DNA from: Clostridia bacterium
GTDB taxonomy: Bacteria > Bacillota > Clostridia > Lachnospirales > Cellulosilyticaceae
Assembly (NCBI GenBank): GCA_029256345.1
Contig: JAQSYC010000252.1
Location: 1-6,749, forward strand
Length of the DNA stretch: 6,749 nt
Reading direction: 5' to 3'
Made by a program: the position numbers and the translations under genes. Below are positions 1 through 5,008 of the stretch, one piece after another. Every line of letters starts with the position of its first letter. Within the stretch, counting starts at the first letter, position 1. The notes under the pieces were generated by a model. The model was not told the origin of the DNA and searched no databases. It was given only the letters and a program-made list of their open reading frames with translations.

Positions 1-1
1 G

Positions 2-211
2 ATTTTAGATTATTTTGAGATAAAGCCCCAGAGCTGTATTTATATTGGAGATTCAGATGTAGATATGTATACGGCCAAGCGGGCGGGGGTAACGGCAGTG
101 GGTGTTACTTGGGGGTTTAGAACCGAGAAAGAGCTTATAGCTGCCGGTGCGCAGTATATGGTAGCAGACAGTAAAAGTTTAGAAAGATTGGTATTAGGCG
201 AAGAATTATAA
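2..211 (+). CDS. HAD-family phosphatase, phosphoglycolate phosphatase-like (3' end only)
   Basis: Only the last 69 codons are in the window; the start lies upstream. The fragment carries HAD motif IV as IYIGDSDVDMYTAKRAG (the GDSxxD acidic Mg2+-binding pair), followed by VTAVGVTWGFRTEKEL and a final strand ending in ADSKSLERLV. This order is typical of the C-terminal third of Gph/PpaX-like HAD phosphatases, soluble cytoplasmic enzymes that hydrolyse small phosphate esters such as 2-phosphoglycolate. The nucleophile motif I (DxDGT) and the cap domain are outside the window, so the substrate cannot be assigned. The stop codon TAA lies four bases before a hairpin shared with the convergent ppiC-type gene. 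The family call is firm; the exact substrate is inferred. Confidence 0.85.
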   Translation: MLDYFEIKPQSCIYIGDSDVDMYTAKRAGVTAVGVTWGFRTEKELIAAGAQYMVADSKSLERLVLGEEL

Positions 212-249
212 AAAAACGCTAAACCAGTGAGAAGCACAGGTTTAGCGTT
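209..249 (-). terminator. Intrinsic terminator of the PpiC-type gene, between convergent genes
   Basis: A perfect 11-bp stem, AACGCTAAACC (215-225) with GGTTTAGCGTT (239-249), encloses a 13-base loop. On the minus strand it is followed by a run of U (the A-run at 210-216 read in reverse), and it begins 12 bases after the stop of the isomerase gene. Read on the plus strand, the stem follows the phosphatase stop but ATAGATG comes next rather than a T-run. It should therefore act best on minus-strand transcripts and only weakly on the phosphatase transcript. Confidence 0.85.
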
Positions 250-261
250 ATAGATGACTTA

Positions 262-1002
262 CTATTTGATTTCAACAGCATAGAGCTTTTGAAGACTATC
301 TTGTTTGGATAAATAAAGTGCTTGGCGTTTGGCAAGAAGACATTGTTCTTTGACTTGTGGTGCCACCTCTTCCAACATAGGCACACTTTCTTCAGAAAGA
401 CTTTCAAGCAGGATAAGGTGATAGCCAAATTGTGTTTGTACAGGCTCTGATATTTCTCCAGCTTTCATAGCAAAAACAGCTTTGTCAAATTCAGGAACCA
501 TTCGTCCGCGGGTAAATTCACCGAGATTGCCGCCTTCCGCTTTTGAAGGACAACTGGAATATTTAGCAGCAGCTTCTTTGAAGTCGAGTCCGCTATTAAT
601 TTCTGCTAATACAGATAAAGCTTCATCTTTTGTTGCCACCAAAATATGGCTCGCTATAGCTGTTTCAGGTTTTTTAAACTGACTTTTATGGGATTCAAAA
701 TAGGTAGTTAATTCCTCAGCACTGGCCTCGACAGAGTTAAGTAATTTATTGAGAGCATATTGTTTGAGAAGTGTCTTTTTCATATGTTCTACAGCATCCA
801 TAAAGTCTTTGTCTTGATTATAATTGTTGGCTAAGGCATCTGAATAAAGCAGTTCTTGCATAATCAGTTCATTGATTAATTGTTTTTGACCTTCTTCGCT
901 CTGAAAGTTACCTGCATTTTGTCCAATGTTTTGTAAAAGTTCATAAAGGTCATTTTGAGTGATATCTCTGCCATCTACTACGGCTAATACTTTGTTTTCC
1001 AT
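262..1002 (-). CDS. Peptidyl-prolyl cis-trans isomerase, PpiC/parvulin type, cytoplasmic
   Basis: A 246-residue protein. Residues 1-110 form a helical SurA_N-like chaperone region (ITQNDLYELL, QLINELIMQELLYSDAL, then the helix AEELTTYFESH). Residues 113-205 are a complete rotamase domain: HIL at 119-121, CPS at 151-153 (matching the ICPSG active-site cysteine of E. coli PpiC), GGNLGEF at 157-163, MVPEFDKAVF at 168-177, and FGYH with His195. It catalyses proline cis-trans isomerisation and probably assists folding. There is no signal peptide or lipobox, so unlike PrsA it should be cytoplasmic, as for similar stand-alone clostridial parvulins. The ATG at 1000-1002 is supported by AGGAG at 1010-1014, seven bases upstream. 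It lies downstream of glnK on the same strand, but a 129-base gap with its own likely promoter suggests separate transcription. Confidence 0.93.
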   Translation of the reverse strand: MENKVLAVVDGRDITQNDLYELLQNIGQNAGNFQSEEGQKQLINELIMQELLYSDALANNYNQDKDFMDAVEHMKKTLLKQYALNKLLNSVEASAEELTTYFESHKSQFKKPETAIASHILVATKDEALSVLAEINSGLDFKEAAAKYSSCPSKAEGGNLGEFTRGRMVPEFDKAVFAMKAGEISEPVQTQFGYHLILLESLSEESVPMLEEVAPQVKEQCLLAKRQALYLSKQDSLQKLYAVEIK

Positions 1003-1023
1003 TTCAATTCTCCTTTTATATTA

Positions 1024-1034
1024 AGGGATTCCCT
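1024..1034. repeat. Short palindrome AGGGATTCCCT in the ppiC leader
   Basis: An 11-base perfect palindrome (AGGGA/TCCCT around one central base). It lies 10 bases upstream, on the minus strand, of the ribosome binding site of the isomerase gene and 7 bases from the larger inverted repeat at 1042-1075. It could be a small operator or a second leader hairpin; it is too short to assign. Confidence 0.35.
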
Positions 1035-1041
1035 AGTAATG

Positions 1042-1075
1042 ATTAAGCTACAAAGGAAATCCTTTGTAGCTTAAT
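1042..1075 (-). repeat. Long inverted repeat in the glnK-ppiC spacer (terminator or leader hairpin)
   Basis: Two perfectly complementary 16-base arms, ATTAAGCTACAAAGGA (1042-1057) and TCCTTTGTAGCTTAAT (1060-1075), are separated by two bases; as RNA this gives about 15 bp with a four-base loop. It lies 56 bases after the glnK stop. On the minus strand the hairpin is followed by CATTACTAGGG, which has no U-tract, so it is a poor classical terminator. It falls inside the transcript expected from the promoter at 1092-1120, so it may instead be a leader or RNA-stabilising hairpin of the isomerase mRNA, or a processing site. Confidence 0.7.
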
Positions 1076-1091
1076 ATAAAATGCTTATTCA

Positions 1092-1120
1092 ATAGTAACA
1101 TGATTTAAGACAAATGTAAA
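1092..1120 (-). promoter_or_regulatory. Likely sigma-A promoter of the PpiC-type gene
   Basis: On the minus strand: -35 TTTACA (1115-1120), a 17-base spacer ending in TGT, and -10 TACTAT (1092-1097), which gives an extended -10 (TGnTACTAT). The predicted start near 1085 gives a leader of roughly 80 bases containing the inverted repeat at 1042-1075. The match to consensus is good, but the call rests on sequence alone. Confidence 0.55.
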
Positions 1121-1131
1121 ATCCTAATGCG

Positions 1132-1494
1132 TTATTTATGATCCTGAAGAGCTTCCCATCCTTCTTCGCCAGTTCTGACACGAACAACGTTAGCAACATC
1201 ATATACGAATATTTTGCCGTCACCAATGGCACCAGTATGTAGAACTTTTTTTGCTGTTTCAATAACTAACTCTACAGGGACTTCGCAGACCACTATTTCT
1301 AACTTGATTTTAGGAAGTAAATTGATTTCTAATGGAATACCTCTGTAGTACTCAGTAGCCCCTTTTTGCATCCCACAGCCTAATACATTAGATACAGTGA
1401 TACCGGTGATGCCAATTTGATTGAGTGCTTCTTTTAATTCTTCAAGCATACGAGGGCGCGTAATAATCTCTACTTTGCTTATTTTCTTATCCAT
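1132..1494 (-). CDS. glnK: PII family nitrogen regulatory protein (GlnB/GlnK type), no T-loop Tyr51
   Basis: A 120-residue PII trimer subunit that binds ATP/ADP and 2-oxoglutarate and normally docks on AmtB to close it when nitrogen is plentiful. Conserved features are KVEIITRPRMLEELKEAL at the N-terminus, QKG at 43-45 (Gln43 matches the 2-oxoglutarate ligand Gln39 of E. coli), the T-loop TEYYRG, LLPK ending in Lys62, the B-loop TGAIGDGKIF (87-96), and C-loop Arg105/Arg107 in RVRTGEEG. The uridylylated Tyr51 of E. coli is Leu55 here, so control by uridylylation is unlikely. I chose the ATG at 1492-1494 because AAGGAG (1504-1509) sits nine bases upstream. An in-frame TTG at 1501-1503 abuts that site with no spacer and is not credible. 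It lies 88 bases after the amtB remnant on the same strand, as in Bacillus nrgAB. Confidence 0.93.
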   Translation of the reverse strand: MDKKISKVEIITRPRMLEELKEALNQIGITGITVSNVLGCGMQKGATEYYRGIPLEINLLPKIKLEIVVCEVPVELVIETAKKVLHTGAIGDGKIFVYDVANVVRVRTGEEGWEALQDHK

Positions 1495-1503
1495 CTCATC
1501 CAA

Positions 1504-1509
1504 CTCCTT
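1504..1509 (-). promoter_or_regulatory. glnK ribosome binding site that decides the start
   Basis: AAGGAG on the minus strand. It touches the in-frame TTG (1501-1503) with no spacer, but is nine bases from the ATG at 1492-1494. This favours the shorter, 120-residue product beginning MDKKISKVEI. Confidence 0.8.
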
Positions 1510-1528
1510 ATGAATAGTTTATATCCTT

Positions 1529-1537
1529 ATTTTAGCA
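1529..1537 (-). promoter_or_regulatory. Possible extended -10 promoter for glnK
   Basis: On the minus strand the sequence TGCTAAAAT fits an extended -10 (TGnTAAAAT) and would start transcription about 28 bases before the glnK ATG. No recognisable -35 lies 16-18 bases upstream. It could let glnK be expressed independently of amtB and its leader, but it may equally be chance in AT-rich DNA. Confidence 0.35.
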
Positions 1538-1582
1538 TAAATGAAGCAAATGATATATATTTTTCTAAAATATAGCATTATT

Positions 1583-1657
1583 TTAAATGTTTATATAGGC
1601 AGAAATGCCATGCTCGATAGCATCTAGGCCATCTATTTCATGATGAAGAGAAATCAC
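1583..1657 (-). pseudogene. Out-of-frame remnant of the AmtB cytoplasmic C-terminal tail
   Basis: In the +1 frame relative to amtB, the minus strand encodes VISLHHEIDGLD followed by AIEHGISAYINI and a TAA at 1583-1585. EIDGLDAIEHGISAY is recognisably the conserved tail of Amt proteins (family pattern E-x-E/D-GLD-x-x-EHG-x-x-AY), which contacts PII. It overlaps the end of the truncated amtB frame but cannot be translated as part of it. What is missing between GGLFYGGD and this tail is roughly the eleventh transmembrane helix and linker, an estimated 40-odd residues by comparison with family length. This shows the gene was once, or really is, full length. Confidence 0.85.
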
Positions 1658-2684
1658 CACCATAAAACAAACCGCCTTCTGTAGCAAAAAGACCGATTGC
1701 AATGGTCCCTAAACTGCCACATACCCCATGAACAGAGATAGCGCCTACAGGATCATCTATTTTAAGAACTGTATCAAAAAAGGCAACAGCTAAAATCATG
1801 ATAATACCTGCTAAGAGTCCGATGATAATGGCACCTGTATAGGAAATCATAGAGGCACCGGCTGTAACGCCCACAAGTCCTGCTAGTGCACCGTTTAGTG
1901 TAAGACCTGCATCTGGGGTTTTGTAACGTATAATACTAAAAAGTAAAGAAGACATTGTTGCAGCTGCACCACCAAGCAGTGTTGTGACACAGGCATGAGC
2001 TGTAAGAGGTGAAGTGATATCTAAAGTACTTCCACCGTTGAATCCGAACCAACCAAACCAAAGAATAAGAACACCAAGTGCACCAAGAGGAATATTGTGA
2101 CCTGGGATTGCTTTAACTTTACCATTTTTGTATTTTCCGTCCCTAGGACCCACTAAATAGGCACCTACCAAAGCAGCTACACCGCCGATAGCATGAACCG
2201 CTGTTCCACCGGCAAAATCTTTGAAGCCCATTTGTGAAAGAAAACCGCCTCCCCAGATCCAGTGGCCGATAAGAGGATAGATGATTGTTGTTGCAACAAT
2301 ACAGAAAATAATGTAAGCATAAAACTTTGTACGTTCTGCCATAGCACCAGAAACAATAGTGGCACAGGTGGCACAAAATATAGCCTGAAATAAGAAATAG
2401 ACTTCAAACGAAATACCGCTAACTGTCTCAGGGGCATTAAGTAACATAAAACCATCAGAGCCAACAAAAGAACCCAGGTCAGTACCATACATCACCCCGT
2501 AACCAACAAAATAAAAGGCCAGTACGCCGATAGCTATTGTCACAAAATTTTTCATAATGATATTAACAGCATTTTTTGACTGCGTAAAACCAACCTCTAC
2601 AAGTGCAAAGCCAGCATGCATAATAAATACGAGAATTGCGGCTATAAGCGTCCACATTGAGTTTAATATTAAAGTTGTATCCAT
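1638..2684 (-). CDS. amtB: Ammonium transporter, truncated after helix 10
   Basis: A 348-residue membrane protein of the Amt/MEP/Rh family, which moves ammonium across the cytoplasmic membrane as a trimer. Ten transmembrane helices are visible. Pore features are present: Trp144 in GHWIWGGG, Asp156 in KDFAGG, the twin histidines His164 (TAVHAIGG) and His319 (GAISVHG), and WFGFNGGS at 212-219. Family members run to about 400 residues with an eleventh long helix and a cytoplasmic tail. This frame instead ends GGLFYGGDFSSS and TGA, with the tail remnant in another frame immediately downstream. The start is ATG 2682-2684, with AAGGAG (2692-2697) seven bases upstream; the in-frame ATG at 2715-2717 has no such site and lies in the leader. 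Loss of helix 11 and tail should impair trimer packing and PII control, unless the lesion is a sequence error. Confidence 0.9.
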   Translation of the reverse strand: MDTTLILNSMWTLIAAILVFIMHAGFALVEVGFTQSKNAVNIIMKNFVTIAIGVLAFYFVGYGVMYGTDLGSFVGSDGFMLLNAPETVSGISFEVYFLFQAIFCATCATIVSGAMAERTKFYAYIIFCIVATTIIYPLIGHWIWGGGFLSQMGFKDFAGGTAVHAIGGVAALVGAYLVGPRDGKYKNGKVKAIPGHNIPLGALGVLILWFGWFGFNGGSTLDITSPLTAHACVTTLLGGAAATMSSLLFSIIRYKTPDAGLTLNGALAGLVGVTAGASMISYTGAIIIGLLAGIIMILAVAFFDTVLKIDDPVGAISVHGVCGSLGTIAIGLFATEGGLFYGGDFSSS

Positions 2685-2710
2685 GATTACACTCCTTATT
2701 GATATAAAAT

Positions 2711-2769
2711 ATAACAAAAAAAGTGTTCTAAAAAAAGAGCATTATTATGCCTTTTTTTAGAACACCTTT
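2711..2769 (-). terminator. Strong hairpin plus U7 in the amtB leader: probable attenuator or yfcE terminator
   Basis: On the minus strand, GTGTTCTAAAAAAAG (2751-2765) pairs perfectly with CTTTTTTTAGAACAC (2723-2737). The stem continues through GCAT/ATGC around a four-base loop with one bulged base, about 19 bp in all. A further G-U and three A-U pairs are possible at the base. Seven U follow (2716-2722), then the amtB ribosome binding site about 20 bases later. The amtB promoter at 2781-2809 lies upstream, so this terminator-like element is inside the amtB leader. It may also end transcripts from the yfcE gene, which has no terminator of its own. Confidence 0.75.
2728..2742 (-). other. Possible four-codon leader ORF (MLFF) inside the amtB attenuator
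   Basis: On the minus strand, ATG CTC TTT TTT TAG lies wholly in the loop and 3' arm of the leader hairpin. It is preceded by AAAAAAAGG seven bases upstream, which could serve as a weak ribosome binding site. A ribosome here would break the terminator stem. Chance is a real alternative because the A/T runs are needed for the stem anyway. Confidence 0.2.
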
Positions 2770-2780
2770 GTCCTTATGCT

Positions 2781-2809
2781 ATTATAGTCATAACGCTATT
2801 AATTGTCAA
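2781..2809 (-). promoter_or_regulatory. Full-consensus sigma-A promoter of amtB
   Basis: On the minus strand: -35 TTGACA (2804-2809), a spacer of exactly 17 bases, and -10 TATAAT (2781-2786). Both hexamers match consensus perfectly. The predicted start is an A near 2774-2775, giving a leader of about 90 bases. Such a strong promoter on a nitrogen-scavenging gene suggests that control acts later, at the leader hairpin, or through a repressor. I saw no TnrA/GlnR box (TGTnAn7TnACA). Confidence 0.8.
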
Positions 2810-2857
2810 CTGGAAGATTATAAATTGGTATATTTTGCAGTATTGAATAAATAGTTG

Positions 2858-3400
2858 TTATAGGGTACGAGAGGCCAGACACTCACCGCTAAGGGAATAA
2901 ACACTTAGTTTCTGCTGAGTATAGACAGCATAGGTATGCGGTCTGCCTTCTTTGGGCAGAGAAATGGACCCAGGATTACAAATAAGGATATCCCCCTGAG
3001 ACCGAAGTTCCCATAAATGGGTATGACCATATAAAAAGATGTATTTACCTGCAAGTTGGGGTCGTTTTTCTGGGTCATAGATATGACCATGGGTTGCAAA
3101 AATTCGGATACCTTGATCAAGGATTAAGCTATAGTCACCAAGACAGGGGAACTGGAGCAGCAATTGATCCACCTCAGCATCACAATTACCACGGCAGGCA
3201 ATAATTTTTGAAGCATTAGCATTGAGGAGCTGTACGACGCCTTGAGGATTATGGCCATTAGGCAGAGGGTTTCTAGGGCCATGATACAAAATATCTCCCA
3301 GTAGAATTAAAAAGTCAAAGTGCTGTTCATTAAAGATACTAAGTGCTTGTTGTAAATAAAGTTCAGACCCATGAATGTCTGAGATGATCATATATTTCAT
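2858..3400 (-). CDS. yfcE: YfcE-family metallophosphodiesterase
   Basis: A 180-residue soluble protein that aligns along its whole length with E. coli YfcE (184 residues), a Mn2+-dependent phosphodiesterase active on artificial substrates and with no settled natural one. The calcineurin-like motifs appear in order: SDIHG (Asp8, His10), LLGDILYHGPRN (Asp36), RGNCDAEVDQ (Asn72), FATHGH (His104, His106), YGHTH (His126, His128) and NPGSISLPK. All metal ligands are present, so it should be active. The chosen start, ATG 3398-3400, has AGGAGG (3406-3411) five bases upstream and gives MKYMIISDIHG, matching the family. An in-frame ATG at 3419-3421 would put the ribosome binding site inside the coding region. 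It is transcribed divergently from the chemotaxis gene. Confidence 0.93.
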   Translation of the reverse strand: MKYMIISDIHGSELYLQQALSIFNEQHFDFLILLGDILYHGPRNPLPNGHNPQGVVQLLNANASKIIACRGNCDAEVDQLLLQFPCLGDYSLILDQGIRIFATHGHIYDPEKRPQLAGKYIFLYGHTHLWELRSQGDILICNPGSISLPKEGRPHTYAVYTQQKLSVYSLSGECLASRTL

Positions 3401-3431
3401 TTTTTCCTCCTGATAGATCATTTTTTCTATT

Positions 3432-3461
3432 AGTATATTACTATTTTATTTAAGCATACAA
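3432..3461 (-). promoter_or_regulatory. Possible promoter of yfcE
   Basis: On the minus strand: -35-like TTGTAT (3456-3461), an 18-base spacer, and -10 TATACT (3432-3437), about 30 bases before the start codon. The spacer is long and the -35 imperfect. It overlaps the divergent promoter block at 3441-3472, so the two could compete. Confidence 0.4.
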
Positions 3462-3477
3462 TATGATACAATATCAA
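3441..3477 (+). promoter_or_regulatory. Promoter block A, extended -10, for the chemotaxis gene
   Basis: It contains TGaTACAAT (TG at 3464-3465, -10 TACAAT at 3467-3472), an extended -10 promoter with no good -35. A start near 3479 leaves a leader of about 60 bases. The block from CTATTTTATTTAA through TACAATA recurs with the same spacing at 5009-5045, which raises confidence that it is functional. Confidence 0.55.
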
Positions 3478-3538
3478 TTAATAAATTTGGAGTATATTCT
3501 ACATAAAAGACGTAAAACAATGAAGAAAGGGATAACAT

Positions 3539-4963
3539 ATGGAAAAAGCAGTCGTAGGCTATGATTTAAAGAGAGTGAGCAGAGCTAACATAAGTGTTAT
3601 CTATGGAACGGCAGGGCTCATTATAATAGAAAATTTTATGTATCATGGGATTGGAGCAGTTTTTTATAGCTATTTGATAAAAGCTGTAATAGGATTAATA
3701 ATCAATACGGTTTTGTATTTTTCTCCTGTTAAAGAACAAGTTAAAGGCGGCGTATTCAGCATGGTTATTCTACTGCTTGCGTTTCAAACTAATTTGAGTA
3801 CACCCAGTATAGCCATATACATTTTTATGCTTTTGGGTTTTGCAATGGCAGCACTTTATTTCCAAAAAGAGTTAGTTTTGCTTGTAGGAGGAGCGATAGA
3901 TGTACTGCTGGTCCTAACATACCTTATTAAGCCCTCCGCAATAGCTAATCACATCAGTGCTCTTTCAGGCTTAACCAAAATACTTATTTATTTTAACCTC
4001 ATACTGATTATTATATTTTTGCTTACTAAATGGGGAAGAGAATTGATTACGGCTGTTATTAAAAAAGAAGAAGAAACCAGCATGCTTTTGGAAAAACTTC
4101 ATTTAACGATGGATAAAGTAAATGGGGTGTCAGAGGTGCTAGATGCTGATTTAAATCAGTTTGCTCAAAGCATTGGGGCCGTGAAGCAGTCCAATGATAC
4201 CATCAGAGAAGCAATGAAAGAAGTAGCAGCAGGGGCAGAGGAACAGGCGGTGACACTTGAGGATATCGGTGGAAATATGCTGGAGGCCACGGCCTCTGTA
4301 ACAGAGGCTAAACATATATCAGATGATATTGCAAAAAATGCTCAAAATATGAGTCTTAAAGTTGAAGACGTTGCCAAAAAAATTAATGGTCTGAACAAGC
4401 AGATGAAAAGAATTGATACATCTAGCGTAACGACTCATGGAACAGTCGTTGAACTTAAGCGAAGCATAGATGAAATAACACAATTTTTGCAGGGAATTAT
4501 TCAGATAGCTGCGCAAACCAATCTGTTGGCATTAAATGCAAGTATTGAAGCGGCTAGAGCTGGAGAAAATGGAAAAGGATTTGCGGTCGTTGCAGATGAG
4601 GTCAGAAAACTGGCAAAAGAAAGTACTGAGATAGCAGAGAATATTAATAAAGTAACGATGGAGATAGAAGAGAAAATGGATTTGGTTACAGATAAAGTAA
4701 CTTATGGTATAGATGCAATTCATACAGGTAACGACCTTATTGGGGAAGTAGATACGTTTTTTAAACAGTTAGCAGAGGCTTTTATTGAAGAAAAGCAATG
4801 GTTAAAGAACGAGACAGAAATTATAGAGAGAGTTTCTCAAAAATTCATTAAGCTTAATGAGCATATTCAAAGTATATCCACCACATCGGAAGAGCATTCG
4901 GCAACGAATGAAGAGTGCTTGGCTGCTCAGGGGGGTACAGCATATCCGTGGAAAGTGGGATGA
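3539..4963 (+). CDS. Methyl-accepting chemotaxis protein, six-helix membrane N-terminus, frameshifted at 3' end
   Basis: A 474-residue product as read. Residues 15-163 hold about six hydrophobic helices with short loops and no large extracellular ligand domain. From about 180 a coiled-coil signalling region follows. Its hairpin tip, AAQTNLLALNASIEAARAGE (324-343) then GKGFAVVADEVRKLA, is the invariant part of chemoreceptors that binds CheA and CheW. Flanking helices contain EEQA and STTSEEHSATNEE segments typical of methylation regions. The role is relaying a membrane or intracellular signal to flagellar control; the signal is unknown. The start is ATG 3539-3541, with AAAGGG (3526-3531) seven bases upstream. 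After Gln464 a run of six G shifts the frame, ending GGTAYPWKVG. With five G the protein would be 482 residues. The signalling core is unaffected. Confidence 0.9.
   Translation: MEKAVVGYDLKRVSRANISVIYGTAGLIIIENFMYHGIGAVFYSYLIKAVIGLIINTVLYFSPVKEQVKGGVFSMVILLLAFQTNLSTPSIAIYIFMLLGFAMAALYFQKELVLLVGGAIDVLLVLTYLIKPSAIANHISALSGLTKILIYFNLILIIIFLLTKWGRELITAVIKKEEETSMLLEKLHLTMDKVNGVSEVLDADLNQFAQSIGAVKQSNDTIREAMKEVAAGAEEQAVTLEDIGGNMLEATASVTEAKHISDDIAKNAQNMSLKVEDVAKKINGLNKQMKRIDTSSVTTHGTVVELKRSIDEITQFLQGIIQIAAQTNLLALNASIEAARAGENGKGFAVVADEVRKLAKESTEIAENINKVTMEIEEKMDLVTDKVTYGIDAIHTGNDLIGEVDTFFKQLAEAFIEEKQWLKNETEIIERVSQKFIKLNEHIQSISTTSEEHSATNEECLAAQGGTAYPWKVG
4930..4935 (+). repeat. G6 homopolymer at the frameshift point
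   Basis: Six consecutive G follow the last codon of normal reading (Gln464). Reducing the run to five restores the downstream frame. Such runs are prone both to replication slippage and to sequencing error. Confidence 0.85.
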
Positions 4964-4988
4964 GCTAAAGAGTATGCTTGAGGAGTAA
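4936..4988 (+). pseudogene. Out-of-frame original C-terminus of the chemotaxis protein
   Basis: In the +1 frame the sequence reads VQHIRGKWDELKSMLEE and stops at TAA 4986-4988. This charged helical ending (KWDELKSMLEE) suits a chemoreceptor C-terminus far better than the GGTAYPWKVG of the current frame. It is not translated with the receptor unless the G-run has five G. Confidence 0.8.
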
Positions 4989-5008
4989 AGTCATATCAGA
5001 TGATTTTT
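4987..5008 (+). terminator. Weak terminator-like hairpin after the chemotaxis gene
   Basis: AAAGTCAT (4987-4994) can pair with ATGATTTT (5000-5007), an 8-bp stem with one G-U pair and a five-base loop. The T-run TTTTT forms the 3' arm and continues just past it. It overlaps the restored stop codon. The stem is AT-rich, so termination would be modest. Confidence 0.35.

Noticed and set aside
40..237. Minus-strand frame of 65 codons opposite the HAD phosphatase end
   Set aside because: The plus strand encodes a clear HAD motif IV; the minus frame has no recognisable family features and runs through the terminator stem.
482..682. Plus-strand frame of 66 codons opposite the isomerase gene
   Set aside because: It is antisense to the conserved rotamase domain, with no ribosome binding site or recognisable motif.
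1495..1503. In-frame TTG upstream start for the PII gene (three extra residues)
   Set aside because: It directly abuts the AAGGAG site with no spacer; the ATG at 1492-1494 has a normal nine-base spacing.
1638..1660. Programmed frameshift joining amtB to its tail
   Set aside because: Changing frame at the overlap would still leave helix 11 missing, and there is no slippery heptamer; a deletion explains the data better.
2143..2488. Open frames of 77 and 103 codons on the minus strand
   Set aside because: They lie wholly within amtB in other frames, are cysteine-rich or of odd composition, and have no ribosome binding site.
2685..2717. Upstream in-frame ATG for amtB (11 extra residues)
   Set aside because: No ribosome binding site precedes it, and it lies in the AT-rich leader; AAGGAG at 2692-2697 serves the ATG at 2682-2684.
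2723..2765. ANTAR-type tandem hexaloop target or TnrA/GlnR box in the amtB leader
   Set aside because: Only one hairpin with a four-base loop is present, and no TGTnAn7TnACA pattern fits the repeat.
3401..3421. Upstream in-frame ATG for yfcE (seven extra residues)
   Set aside because: It would place the AGGAGG inside the coding region; YfcE proteins start at MK just before the SDIHG motif.
4319..4723. Minus-strand open frames inside the chemotaxis gene
   Set aside because: They are antisense to the strongly conserved signalling domain, and their Phe/Cys/Tyr-rich composition is typical of reversed coding sequence.
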